A stretch of DNA of 43,293 bases, taken from Thiofilum flexile DSM 14609. Its GTDB lineage: Bacteria; Pseudomonadota; Gammaproteobacteria; Thiotrichales; Thiotrichaceae. How positions within the stretch are numbered: position 1 is the first letter of the stretch; every line of letters starts with the position of its first letter. The notes beneath the pieces are model-generated. The model saw only the letters and a program-made list of their open reading frames with translations, did not search any database and had not been told where the DNA came from. The translations under genes were made by a program, and so were the position numbers. This document shows positions 1-8,107 of the stretch, in pieces. The stretch lies in assembly GCF_000380185.1 (NCBI RefSeq), contig NZ_KB904765.1, positions 1 to 43,293 of the forward strand, written 5' to 3'.

Positions 1-125
1 GCCTTAATCAATCCCTAATAGAACGCAATCAAAAAATTGATAGCCTTAATCAAATAGTTGAAGAGCGTGATCAACAGGTTGCTAGCCTTAATCAAGTAGT
101 TGAAGAGCGTGATCAACAGATTGTC
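1..125 (+). repeat. 42-bp tandem repeat encoding a 14-residue coiled-coil unit
   Basis: Two nearly identical 42-bp units (42-83 and 84-125) encode SLNQ(I/V)VEERDQQ(V/I)(A/V). A degenerate third unit (LNQSLIERNQKID) precedes them and reaches the window edge. The charged, glutamine-rich 14-mer equals two heptads and predicts a coiled coil. More units may lie upstream of the window. Confidence 0.8.
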
Positions 126-2276
126 TACAAACATCAAAAACTGCTCGAAATGTCTGATTGGATACAGAAAGTTAATGACCATTCCATTAATTACACCATA
201 CGTCGCAATGGCTATTTATTAAAGCAAAAAATACTCACGCAACTTCCGCTAAGCTTAAAGCAAAAAATTTATATAAAAAACAAATTTTCTTTGATTAAGA
301 ATCATATAACATCCTTCGCTTTTTCTAATAAAAACAAAAATGCAATCACCACTAAAGATGAATATATAATAACTAATAACTATAGTCATGTATCACCAAC
401 TAAATTATTTTTACGTGAAAAACGTGATATATTTATTTTTGCTGTTATTGACTGGCATTTTCGTATACAGCGTCCCCAACACTTAGCTAAAAACTTAGCT
501 AAAGAAGGATATAGAGTTTTCTACTTTTCAAATCACTTTATTGATACTGACTTAGCAGCCTATCAAATTGAGCGACTACATGCTACGGATGAACTCTATC
601 AAGTAAAACTTCATATAAAAACAGCTCCTAGTATTTATTATGAAGCGGCCTCGAAAGAGGCTATACACATGTTACAACAGAGTATGGCTTGTTTTATCGC
701 AGATTTTAGTGCTATCTCTAGTATTTCTATCGCACAACATGCTTTTTGGTATCCTCTCATTGAATCATTGCCTAATAGTTATCACATTTATGATTGTATG
801 GATCATCATGAAGGATTTGGTAATGTTTCACCTTCATTACTAGCTATCGAACATACCATGCTAAAGAGTGTTGATCTAGTGATAACTTCCTCTGCATGGC
901 TTACAAATTTTGCTCACAGATATAATAATAATGTAGTTACTATTCGTAATGCTGGAGACTATGATCACTTTAAATCATGTCCTGATAGCATGTATATAGA
1001 TGCTAAGAATAGGAAAATTATCGGTTACTATGGTGCTATTGCAGAATGGTTTGATCTTGATCTAATAAAAACGGTTGCTCAGAAATACTCTGATTGTCTT
1101 ATTTTGCTAATTGGCAATGACACCATAAATGCTCAGAAAAAACTTAAAGATATTACGAATATTGTATTTACTGGTGAAGTAGAATATCAAAAGCTTCCAT
1201 ACTATCTCTATACTTTTGATATATGCCTATTACCATTTAAAATTATTCCTCTAACATTAGCCACAAACCCAGTGAAAATATATGAATATTTATCAGCAGG
1301 CAAACCTGTAGTATCTGTAGACCTACCTGAAATAGCACAATTTGATGGTCATGTATTAAGAGCTAGTACATCAAATGAATTTTTACAAATGATAGGTCAG
1401 ATTCTCTTAAATAAAGACGATACTCTAACTATAAAACGACGAGATTTTGCAGAAAAACAAACTTGGACTCATCGATCTAAAGATTTAATTCAACAGACCG
1501 AAAGGATTAAATTCCCACTTATTAGCATTATTGTTTTAACTTTTAACAATCTTGAGCTAACTAAGGCTTGCCTCGATAGTTTAATAGAGCGTACTAACTA
1601 TCCTAACTTTGAGATTATTGTTGTTGATAACCTATCTACTGATGGTACAGTCAACTATTTGAAAGAATTTGCCTCTAATCATCCTGAAATGAAAGTTATT
1701 TTCAATGGTGAGAACTACGGCTTTGCTAAAGGTAATAATATAGGATTAGCACAAGCAAAAGGTGACTATTTAGTTATACTTAATAATGATACTATAGTTA
1801 CTTATGGTTGGCTTTTAACCTTCTTAAGGCATTTTCAGCGTAATCCAAATCTAGGATTACTAGGACCTATTACTAATAACATTGGTAATGAAGCTAAAAT
1901 CAATACGGCCTATAGTACTCCAAGTGAGATGCCGAACGAAGTACACTCATTAACTCTCAATAAAATGGGACAACTATACCCCTTAAAAACTGCAGCTTTT
2001 TTCTGTGTTATGATGTCCCGTTATACTTATGAGAAATGTGGCTCACTTAGCGAGGACTATGGGTTAGGTTTTTTTGAAGATGATGACTATTGCCGTAGAG
2101 TAGAGTTATTAGGGCTATCTATTGCTTGCGCAGAAGATGTTTTTATTCACCATCATTTATCAGCTTCTTTTAGTAAATTAAATGATAAACAGCGCCAAAA
2201 GCTTTTTGAAAAAAACAAAGAAATATATGAAAAAAAATGGGGAAAATGGATCGCACACCATTATAGAAAAACATAA
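3..2276 (+). CDS. Coiled-coil protein with two fused glycosyltransferase domains (5' partial)
   Basis: The reading frame is open from base 3, with no stop before the ATG at 150, so the gene starts upstream of the window and 150 is only an internal methionine. Visible order: a heptad-like coiled-coil repeat (bases 3-125), a GT4/GT1-like glycosyltransferase (DWHFRIQRPQHLA near base 450, GYYGAIAEWFD near 1024, and the donor-site-like NPVKIYEYLSAGKPVV near 1267), then a GT2 (GT-A) domain from about 1510 with ISIIVLTFNN, VVDNLSTDG, GFAKGNNIG, the metal-binding LNNDT, and FFEDDDYCRR near the end. The protein probably adds two sugars to a surface glycan in the cytoplasm. Substrates cannot be read from the sequence. 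Its first glycosyltransferase domain resembles the product of the gene at 3680. Base composition is more AT-rich than in genes after 4.8 kb, which may point to transfer. The fusion is clear; the specificity is unknown. Confidence 0.85.
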   Translation, partial: LNQSLIERNQKIDSLNQIVEERDQQVASLNQVVEERDQQIVYKHQKLLEMSDWIQKVNDHSINYTIRRNGYLLKQKILTQLPLSLKQKIYIKNKFSLIKNHITSFAFSNKNKNAITTKDEYIITNNYSHVSPTKLFLREKRDIFIFAVIDWHFRIQRPQHLAKNLAKEGYRVFYFSNHFIDTDLAAYQIERLHATDELYQVKLHIKTAPSIYYEAASKEAIHMLQQSMACFIADFSAISSISIAQHAFWYPLIESLPNSYHIYDCMDHHEGFGNVSPSLLAIEHTMLKSVDLVITSSAWLTNFAHRYNNNVVTIRNAGDYDHFKSCPDSMYIDAKNRKIIGYYGAIAEWFDLDLIKTVAQKYSDCLILLIGNDTINAQKKLKDITNIVFTGEVEYQKLPYYLYTFDICLLPFKIIPLTLATNPVKIYEYLSAGKPVVSVDLPEIAQFDGHVLRASTSNEFLQMIGQILLNKDDTLTIKRRDFAEKQTWTHRSKDLIQQTERIKFPLISIIVLTFNNLELTKACLDSLIERTNYPNFEIIVVDNLSTDGTVNYLKEFASNHPEMKVIFNGENYGFAKGNNIGLAQAKGDYLVILNNDTIVTYGWLLTFLRHFQRNPNLGLLGPITNNIGNEAKINTAYSTPSEMPNEVHSLTLNKMGQLYPLKTAAFFCVMMSRYTYEKCGSLSEDYGLGFFEDDDYCRRVELLGLSIACAEDVFIHHHLSASFSKLNDKQRQKLFEKNKEIYEKKWGKWIAHHYRKT

Positions 2277-2585
2277 TTATTTGATAATAAGCAATGAATA
2301 ATTAATTTCAGTCAATCATAATTCCTTAGGTTATAGTCTGTTAGAATGCTTTATGTTAGTCATTGGTTATATATCTGATATTGAGCAATATAGCTGGTCT
2401 TTGGATTCTACAAATTATGGATTCTATATAAAAACCACCAATATTAACTTCAATACTAGACTCATTAAAAAATCAATAAAATGACAATGTCGTTAGGTTT
2501 AAAATTGACTTTAATAAAGATATTTGGCTTATTTTGATTTATTTTATTAAGATGAATATGGTATACTTTTAATAAAGAAGAAAAT
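2277..2585 (+). promoter_or_regulatory. AT-rich intergenic region with extended -10 promoter for wecB
   Basis: This 309-bp AT-rich stretch has no convincing gene. Just before wecB there is an extended -10 element: TG at 2559-2560, one base, then TATACT at 2562-2567. The -35 position is poor, which fits an extended -10 promoter. Transcription would start near 2574, leaving a leader of only about a dozen bases. A purine-rich AAGAAG (2575-2580) could act as a weak ribosome binding site. This is inference from motif match only. Confidence 0.4.
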
Positions 2586-3680
2586 ATGAAAATTCTCTGT
2601 GTAATTGGTACGCGCCCCGAAGCCATCAAAATGGCTCCAATCATTATGGCGCTAAAAAAAGAACCGTGGGCAAACGTCCGTGTTCTTGCAACAGCCCAAC
2701 ATCGGCACATGCTAGATCAAGTCAATCAATTTTTTGATATTCATCCTGATATAGACTTGAATATTATGCGCCCGAACCAAACACTCACAGCTTTAACAGC
2801 TCGCTTGTTGTTTGAACTAGATAATGTTTTGCATACAGAAAAGCCGGATGTTGTCTTGATTCAAGGTGACACAACGACTGTCATGACCGTGGCTTTAGCT
2901 TGCTTTTATCATCATATTCCTATTGGGCATGTTGAGGCTGGGTTACGTACTTGGGATATACAAAGCCCCTTTCCTGAAGAGGCTAATCGCGTTATAGCAG
3001 GAAAACTAACTCGCTGGCATTTCGCCCCTACTGAAAGCTCTCGGCAAAACCTCCTAAAAGAGGGTATAGCTAACTCTCAAATCTTCGTAACAGGTAATAC
3101 TGTTATTGATGCACTGCTAATAACAGCCTCTCAGGATTTAGAGCATAATATTAGCGTTGATCCTACTAAAAAATTAGTTTTGGTTACTTCACATCGTAGA
3201 GAAAATTTTGGTGAACCCTTCCGCAATATTTGCCGTGCATTACGTACCTTAGCAGAACGTAATCCTCATATTCAATTTCTCTACCCTGTTCACCCTAATC
3301 CGAATATTAAAGAAATTGCTTATCAATTTTTAGATAAATTGCCCAATTTTACTCTATGTGAACCATTAGACTATGCACCTTTTATCGCTGCTATGAAGCA
3401 AGCTTATCTAATCCTCACAGACTCAGGAGGAGTACAGGAAGAAGCACCTGCATTAGGTAAGCCTGTTCTCGTTCTAAGGGAGGAGACGGAGCGCCCTGAA
3501 GCTGTAGAAATGGGTGTTGTCAAATTAGTAGGTTCTAGCTATGAACAGATTGTCAAAGAAACACAACATCTATTAGATGATGAAATAGCTTATCAAGCTA
3601 TGGCAAAAGGTGTTTCTCCTTATGGTGATGGCAAAAGCGCTGAGCGTATCGTAGCAGTACTTAAACAATCTTTCAGTTAA
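2586..3680 (+). CDS. wecB: UDP-N-acetylglucosamine 2-epimerase (non-hydrolysing)
   Basis: The enzyme interconverts UDP-GlcNAc and UDP-ManNAc in the cytoplasm and so supplies ManNAc-type sugars for surface polysaccharides. The 364-residue product has the family's usual length. It opens with the nucleotide-binding GTRPEAIKMAP and has HVEAGLRTWD followed by PFPEEANR (the region of the catalytic acidic residues), TSHRRENFG (with the family's conserved His) and TDSGGVQEEAP for UDP binding. It starts at an ATG after an extended -10 promoter. Its stop codon overlaps the ATG of the next glycosyltransferase by one base (TAATG), so the two are translationally coupled. It heads the polysaccharide operon. 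The function is secure; wecB rather than mnaA is only a naming choice. Confidence 0.93.
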   Translation: MKILCVIGTRPEAIKMAPIIMALKKEPWANVRVLATAQHRHMLDQVNQFFDIHPDIDLNIMRPNQTLTALTARLLFELDNVLHTEKPDVVLIQGDTTTVMTVALACFYHHIPIGHVEAGLRTWDIQSPFPEEANRVIAGKLTRWHFAPTESSRQNLLKEGIANSQIFVTGNTVIDALLITASQDLEHNISVDPTKKLVLVTSHRRENFGEPFRNICRALRTLAERNPHIQFLYPVHPNPNIKEIAYQFLDKLPNFTLCEPLDYAPFIAAMKQAYLILTDSGGVQEEAPALGKPVLVLREETERPEAVEMGVVKLVGSSYEQIVKETQHLLDDEIAYQAMAKGVSPYGDGKSAERIVAVLKQSFS

Positions 3681-4786
3681 TGCAACTTTTGTATTTTTCA
3701 CCAGTCCCTTGGAGTAGCTTTGCTCAAAGACCTCACAAGCTTATTGATTGGTTTCAGGCCAAAACTAAAGGCGAGGTTCTTTGGGTTGACCCCTACCCTA
3801 CAAGACTGCCTAAGCTGACTGACTGGTACCACTATAAGCAAGTAAATGATGCTCCCACTAATATTAATTTTACTAAAATCCAAATATTAAAACCTGCTTC
3901 CCTCCCTATTGAACCCATACCCTTTTCTGGAATTATTAATAATTTACTCTGGATTGAACTAAACAAAAAGATAGCTAGCTTCATCAAACAAGACCTATCT
4001 ATAATAGGCGTAGGAAAACCCTCTTTACTTGCTTTACAAACCCTGAAAAAGTTTAATTACTGTCACTCCTTCTATGATGCAATGGATGACTTTCCAGCTT
4101 TTTACAGTGGTATATCTAAATGGTCTATGACAAAGAAAGAGGTAGCGATTGTAAAAAAAACATCTTATGTACTTACCTCCTCAACAGCGTTATATAATAG
4201 TTGGTATACAATACGTAATGATATTCAGCTTGTTCCTAATGCATTAGACGCTAACACTTTGCCAGCCACAGATACACGATCTATTAAACCTCATAAATCA
4301 ACAAAAGTTTTGGGCTATATAGGTACTGTTGCTGATTGGTTCGATTGGGATTGGCTCATACATTTAGCCAATCTACGACCTTTTGATACTATTGAAATAA
4401 TAGGACCAATCTATACTAGTCCACCCTTTGAGCTTCCTAGTAACGTACACATAAAACCACCCTTAGAGCATAAAGAAGCTGTTCAAACGATGTTAAGATT
4501 TGACATAGGTCTAATACCTTTTAAAAAAAATAAACTTACTCACTCAGTAGATCCTATCAAGTATTATGAATATTGCGCATTAGGATTACCGATTTTATCT
4601 ACTAGCTTTGGCGAAATGTTTAATAGAAGAAACAATGAGGAAGTATTTATAGTTGATGATTTAGCTGATATGTCTTTTCAGATTAATCAAGCACTCTCAT
4701 ATCAAGCCAACCATCCAAAATTAGAGCAATTTATTTACCATAATACTTGGCAACACCGCTTTGATAATTGTAGGCTATTATTTTGA
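3680..4786 (+). CDS. Glycosyltransferase, GT4/GT1-like
   Basis: This 368-residue protein of GT-B type probably transfers a sugar from a nucleotide donor to a lipid-linked glycan at the inner membrane. Visible signatures are FSPVPWSSFAQRPHKL at the N-terminus, GYIGTVADWFDW in the middle, and DPIKYYEYCALGLPIL near the C-terminus, which is the donor-binding region of GT-B enzymes. These align with the first glycosyltransferase domain of the gene at the left edge (GYYGAIAEWFD; NPVKIYEYLSAGKPVV), so the two are paralogues. It starts on the wecB stop (TAATG) and its stop overlaps the TTG start of the next gene, placing it inside the operon. No substrate can be assigned. Confidence 0.82.
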   Translation: MQLLYFSPVPWSSFAQRPHKLIDWFQAKTKGEVLWVDPYPTRLPKLTDWYHYKQVNDAPTNINFTKIQILKPASLPIEPIPFSGIINNLLWIELNKKIASFIKQDLSIIGVGKPSLLALQTLKKFNYCHSFYDAMDDFPAFYSGISKWSMTKKEVAIVKKTSYVLTSSTALYNSWYTIRNDIQLVPNALDANTLPATDTRSIKPHKSTKVLGYIGTVADWFDWDWLIHLANLRPFDTIEIIGPIYTSPPFELPSNVHIKPPLEHKEAVQTMLRFDIGLIPFKKNKLTHSVDPIKYYEYCALGLPILSTSFGEMFNRRNNEEVFIVDDLADMSFQINQALSYQANHPKLEQFIYHNTWQHRFDNCRLLF

Positions 4787-5778
4787 ACACTCTCCCTCTA
4801 TCCATCATCATCGTCAACTACAACGCAGGCCACTATCTACGTGATTGTGTTCAAACACTGCCTTCCGATACCGACATTATCATTGTAGACAATGCCTCAC
4901 ACGATAATAGCCTATCCCTCGTTAAGACACTTCAGCATCCTAATATTCGCATTATCCGTAATCCCACTAATCTAGGCTTTGCCACGGCTTGCAATATTGG
5001 TGCTAAAGCTAGTCAAAGTGACCTGCTTCTCTTTCTCAACCCTGACTGCCGCCTAGAGCCTGAAACACTTTCAGAACTTATCAAAGCGCTCAATAGTGCT
5101 CCCGATATAGGGATGGTTGGTGGGCTACTTCTCAATCCTGATGGTAGTGAGCAAGCAGGTGGGCGTCGCTCTGTCCCGACTCCGTGGCGCTCCTTCAGCC
5201 GTGCATTTGGGCTGTCTAAACTACTGCCACACTACTTCAAAGACTTTAATCTTCATCAGCAGCCACTCCCTACCGAACCCATAGCAGTAGAGGCTATCTC
5301 CGGTGCTTGTATGCTGATGAAAAAATCAACCTTTGAGCAAATCGGGGGTTGGGATCAGGCCTATTTTCTGCACTGTGAAGACCTTGATCTTTGCATGCGT
5401 TATCGTAAAGCTGACTATCGCATTCTCTTTGTCCCTAGCGCTCGCCTGACCCATCACAAGGGGGTTTGTAGTCAAGATCGTCCCCTCAGTGTTGAATGGC
5501 ATAAACACCAAGGTATGCTACGTTTTTATCATAAATTCTTTCGCGACCAATATCCTGGCCCGTTGATGTGGTTGGTTAATTTGAGTGTAGCCCTACGCCT
5601 AAGTAGCATTGCGTTAGTTTACAGCCTGAAACGATTGAGAACCTTGACTCATGCATACCATACTCATCAGCGGAGCCAGCAGCCTAATCGGGCACTACCT
5701 CCTCCCGCTTTGCCCTCAACACTCGCTACTAGCCCTCAGTCGACAACCACCTCGACTATCAAACCTACCCAATCTTGA
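4783..5778 (+). CDS. Glycosyltransferase family 2 (rhamnosyltransferase/WbbL-like)
   Basis: A GT-A fold glycosyltransferase that probably adds one sugar, rhamnose being a typical choice in this subfamily, to the growing surface glycan. Residues 5-100 carry SIIIVNYNAG, IIVDNASHDNS and the metal-site NPDC. SGACMLMKKS and HCEDLDLCMR follow in the acceptor half. Translation must start at the TTG at 4783, because the fold begins at residue 5; that codon overlaps the previous stop (TTGA). The last 43 residues or so are a Pro/Ser/Thr/Gln-rich tail that overlaps the next gene by 128 nt and does not look like part of the fold. An earlier ancestral stop is likely. Rhamnose specificity is only a guess. 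Confidence 0.85.
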   Translation: MNTLPLSIIIVNYNAGHYLRDCVQTLPSDTDIIIVDNASHDNSLSLVKTLQHPNIRIIRNPTNLGFATACNIGAKASQSDLLLFLNPDCRLEPETLSELIKALNSAPDIGMVGGLLLNPDGSEQAGGRRSVPTPWRSFSRAFGLSKLLPHYFKDFNLHQQPLPTEPIAVEAISGACMLMKKSTFEQIGGWDQAYFLHCEDLDLCMRYRKADYRILFVPSARLTHHKGVCSQDRPLSVEWHKHQGMLRFYHKFFRDQYPGPLMWLVNLSVALRLSSIALVYSLKRLRTLTHAYHTHQRSQQPNRALPPPALPSTLATSPQSTTTSTIKPTQS

Positions 5779-6502
5779 GTGGATCACTCATGACTTGAGC
5801 CAAAATGGTGGTTTAAACCACTCTAAACCGATAGATTACCTCATCCATTTAGCCCCACTTTGGTATTTACCCCCCCTACTTCAACAATTATCCCCTCCCT
5901 ACCCCAAACAAATTATTGCTATTGGCTCTACTAGCGTTTTAACCAAACAAGCCTCTACCTCCCACTATGAACAACAGGTAGTACAAAAACTATTACAAGC
6001 TGAGCAAGCTCTAGCGGATTTTGCCACTCAAAAATCTATTCATTGGACACTGCTGCGCCCTACTTTAATTTACGCCCAACAACGCGATAAAAATATCAGC
6101 CAAATTGCCCGCTTTATAAAACGTTTTGGCTTTTTTCCATTAGTAGGCAATGGTCAAGGATTAAGACAGCCCATTCATGCAGAAGATATTGCATTAGCCT
6201 GCTTAGCTGTTTTAAATAATGAAGCTAGTTATAATAAAGCTTACAATATCAGTGGAGGCGAGACGTTAAACTATCAGGCGATGGTCACTAAAATATTTAG
6301 CACCTTAAATCGTAAACCCCGCTTTGTCACTATTCCTGATAAAGTGTTACAGCTAATGTTAACCAGCTTACGTATAATCCCTCGTTACCATGATTTAACC
6401 CCCAATATGGCACAACGTATGAATCAAGATTTAGTATTTGATCATAGTACTGCACAATTAGATTTTGGTTTCTCACCACGCCCCTTTCAACCTTTGACCT
6501 AA
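5651..6502 (+). CDS. NAD-dependent epimerase/dehydratase (extended SDR-like)
   Basis: This 283-residue Rossmann-fold protein starts with the dinucleotide-binding motif ILISGASSLIGHYLLP. It also has IHLAPLW and IAIGSTSV at the usual strand positions and the substrate-side LLRPTLIYA and QPIHAEDIALACLAVL. It sits directly before a WbpL/WecA-type transferase, an arrangement known from O-antigen loci, where the reductase makes the sugar that the transferase loads on undecaprenyl phosphate. That role is inferred. The canonical YxxxK catalytic pair is not visible: the expected region reads SHYEQQVVQKL. The enzyme may therefore be atypical, or not an ordinary reductase. The start is the ATG at 5651, inside the 3' end of the preceding gene. 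Confidence 0.78.
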   Translation: MHTILISGASSLIGHYLLPLCPQHSLLALSRQPPRLSNLPNLEWITHDLSQNGGLNHSKPIDYLIHLAPLWYLPPLLQQLSPPYPKQIIAIGSTSVLTKQASTSHYEQQVVQKLLQAEQALADFATQKSIHWTLLRPTLIYAQQRDKNISQIARFIKRFGFFPLVGNGQGLRQPIHAEDIALACLAVLNNEASYNKAYNISGGETLNYQAMVTKIFSTLNRKPRFVTIPDKVLQLMLTSLRIIPRYHDLTPNMAQRMNQDLVFDHSTAQLDFGFSPRPFQPLT

Positions 6503-6511
6503 TATAACAAT

Positions 6512-7540
6512 ATGTCTGCTACATTAATCATTACATTAATACTATCATGGTGGGTGACTCACCATATTACTCAAAAAGCCCAAAATATTAGTTTACTCCA
6601 TGCCCCCAATCATCGCTCCATGCATGTACAAAAAACTCCACATGGTGGTGGCCTAGGTATTGTTATTGGCATGTTGCCCTTAGGGTTTTGGACGATTCTC
6701 ACTCAGCCTTTATCGCAAATACTTTATCTCGCTTCATTAGCTTTAGGTTTAGTAATCGCTATTAAAGGTTTAATCGATGATATGCGCCCATTCTCGGCTA
6801 AAATTCGTTTTAGTATTCAAGTGATGGTTTGTATTTTATTATTATGGGCTTTAGAAAACCTGCCAATTCCACCTTATAGTACGATTACTGATTTAACCCC
6901 TACCCTACTTTTTCCTCTTTTAGTATTAGCGGGTGTCTGGTGGATTAATTTATTTAACTTTATGGATGGCATTGATGGTTTAGCGGGAAGCCAAGCTATT
7001 TTTATGCTTCTAACGGCTGCTGGTTTAATTGTTTGGCATAATGAGAGTTTAAAAGATACCACTACTATTCGCTGGATGGTGGTATTGTCCGTCGCTATTT
7101 TTGGGTTTTTACTGCATAACTGGGCACCGGCGCGTATTTTCATGGGTGATGTTGGCAGTACCTTTACAGCTTTTATGATCTTGTTTTTGGCTTTGCTAAC
7201 CATTCGTTTGGGGTGGCTGAGTTATTATACGTGGCTGATTTTAGGTGCTTACTTCATTACGGATACCACTTATACCTTACTGTATCGCTTAGTTACGGGG
7301 CAAAGATGGTGGGAAGCCCATCGCAGCCACGCCTATCAACGTTTAACCTGGCAATTAAACTCTCATGCTAAAACGACCTTAGGCATACTCGCACTGAACC
7401 TTATCTGGCTGACTCCTTTAGCGGTTTTGAGTGTTATTTACCCTACTTATGGCTGGGGCTGGGTGTTAATAGCCTATGCACCCCTGCTGCTCTTAGTCCA
7501 TCGGCTAGGAGCCGGAAAACCAGAGGTCACTTCCCTATAA
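6512..7540 (+). CDS. Polyprenyl-phosphate sugar-1-phosphate transferase (WecA/WbpL family)
   Basis: An integral membrane enzyme that moves a HexNAc-1-phosphate from a UDP-sugar onto undecaprenyl phosphate, the first membrane step of O-antigen-type synthesis. At 342 residues it matches the family. Visible motifs are HGGGLGIV, the Mg-binding GLIDDMRPFS, the diagnostic NLFNFMDGIDGLAGSQ, GDVGSTF, and the cytoplasmic basic loop AHRSHAYQR. Many hydrophobic segments (about ten or eleven) run the full length. It follows the SDR gene by 9 bp and closes the polysaccharide operon. The sugar carried is probably the product of the SDR next door (QuiNAc/FucNAc-like in related loci), but that is inference. 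Confidence 0.88.
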   Translation: MSATLIITLILSWWVTHHITQKAQNISLLHAPNHRSMHVQKTPHGGGLGIVIGMLPLGFWTILTQPLSQILYLASLALGLVIAIKGLIDDMRPFSAKIRFSIQVMVCILLLWALENLPIPPYSTITDLTPTLLFPLLVLAGVWWINLFNFMDGIDGLAGSQAIFMLLTAAGLIVWHNESLKDTTTIRWMVVLSVAIFGFLLHNWAPARIFMGDVGSTFTAFMILFLALLTIRLGWLSYYTWLILGAYFITDTTYTLLYRLVTGQRWWEAHRSHAYQRLTWQLNSHAKTTLGILALNLIWLTPLAVLSVIYPTYGWGWVLIAYAPLLLLVHRLGAGKPEVTSL

Positions 7541-7654
7541 CCGTTTATCCTAAAGCTACATAAATAGTAAATATATCACCGCATTAGGGCGCTAAGTGAT
7601 TTACGTTTAGCCTATAAACTGTCATGGCACGGATGTCTTAAGGGGAACGTAATC

Positions 7655-8011
7655 ATGTTAAGAATCATTATATTACTTATGAGTTTAATCATAGCGCACA
7701 CGATATCTGTAGCACAGGCTGATACTTGTAAAAATCTACAGGCTAAAATTAGCAATAAAACCAAAGAAACGGTTGATGTCATTAGCATCGACTATCTAAC
7801 CACCGATGGTCAATGGCGTAATGGTCTGACACTACAAAAACCACTGCCACCGAGTATTGTGTGGACACAAACCTTAGATTTAGCCGACACAAGTGAGGCT
7901 AAAACTCAGCTTAAGGTCTCGTTTCAAACCAGTAAAGGTGCGAGTGACTCTAATAAAAGCGCGGCTTTTGCCTGCAAAAATAATCAGTCAGTCACAGTGG
8001 AGCTGAAATAA
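7655..8011 (+). CDS. Small secreted protein of unknown function
   Basis: The product has 118 residues. The first 22 are a clear Sec signal peptide with a hydrophobic core (IIILLMSLIIAHTISV) and a likely cut after AQA. The mature part is about 95 residues with two cysteines, one near each end (DTCKN and FACKN), which could form a disulphide in the periplasm. Alternating hydrophobic residues suggest a small beta-sandwich. A strong AGGGGA ribosome binding site at 7641-7646 fixes the start. I do not recognise the family. It stands alone between the glycan operon and ettA and may have its own promoter in the 114-bp gap before it. Confidence 0.7.
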   Translation: MLRIIILLMSLIIAHTISVAQADTCKNLQAKISNKTKETVDVISIDYLTTDGQWRNGLTLQKPLPPSIVWTQTLDLADTSEAKTQLKVSFQTSKGASDSNKSAAFACKNNQSVTVELK

Positions 8012-8048
8012 GCGAACTATCATTTAATCTCACCTTCCTAATACTTGG

Positions 8049-8091
8049 TTGTGGCTCCGTGCTTAAGGCATAATCGCCCCACAAGCCACAA
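8049..8091 (+). promoter_or_regulatory. Inverted repeat in the ettA leader
   Basis: TTGTGGCT (8049-8056) and AGCCACAA (8084-8091) are perfectly complementary with a 27-nt loop. They end two bases before the AAGGA ribosome binding site of ettA (8094-8098). A stem here could affect initiation, or could end transcripts from the gene before. No T-run follows, so a plain intrinsic terminator is unlikely. Confidence 0.3.
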
Positions 8092-8107
8092 TCAAGGATT
8101 CCTCTCA

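Noticed and set aside
2465-2710. Minus-strand 81-codon frame before and inside wecB
   Set aside because: Half of it is antisense to the conserved wecB start and the rest is AT-rich spacer; no family resemblance.
8045-8107. Longer ettA start with 21 extra residues
   Set aside because: The extra residues are not part of EttA, cover the leader hairpin, and the good ribosome binding site is at 8094-8098.
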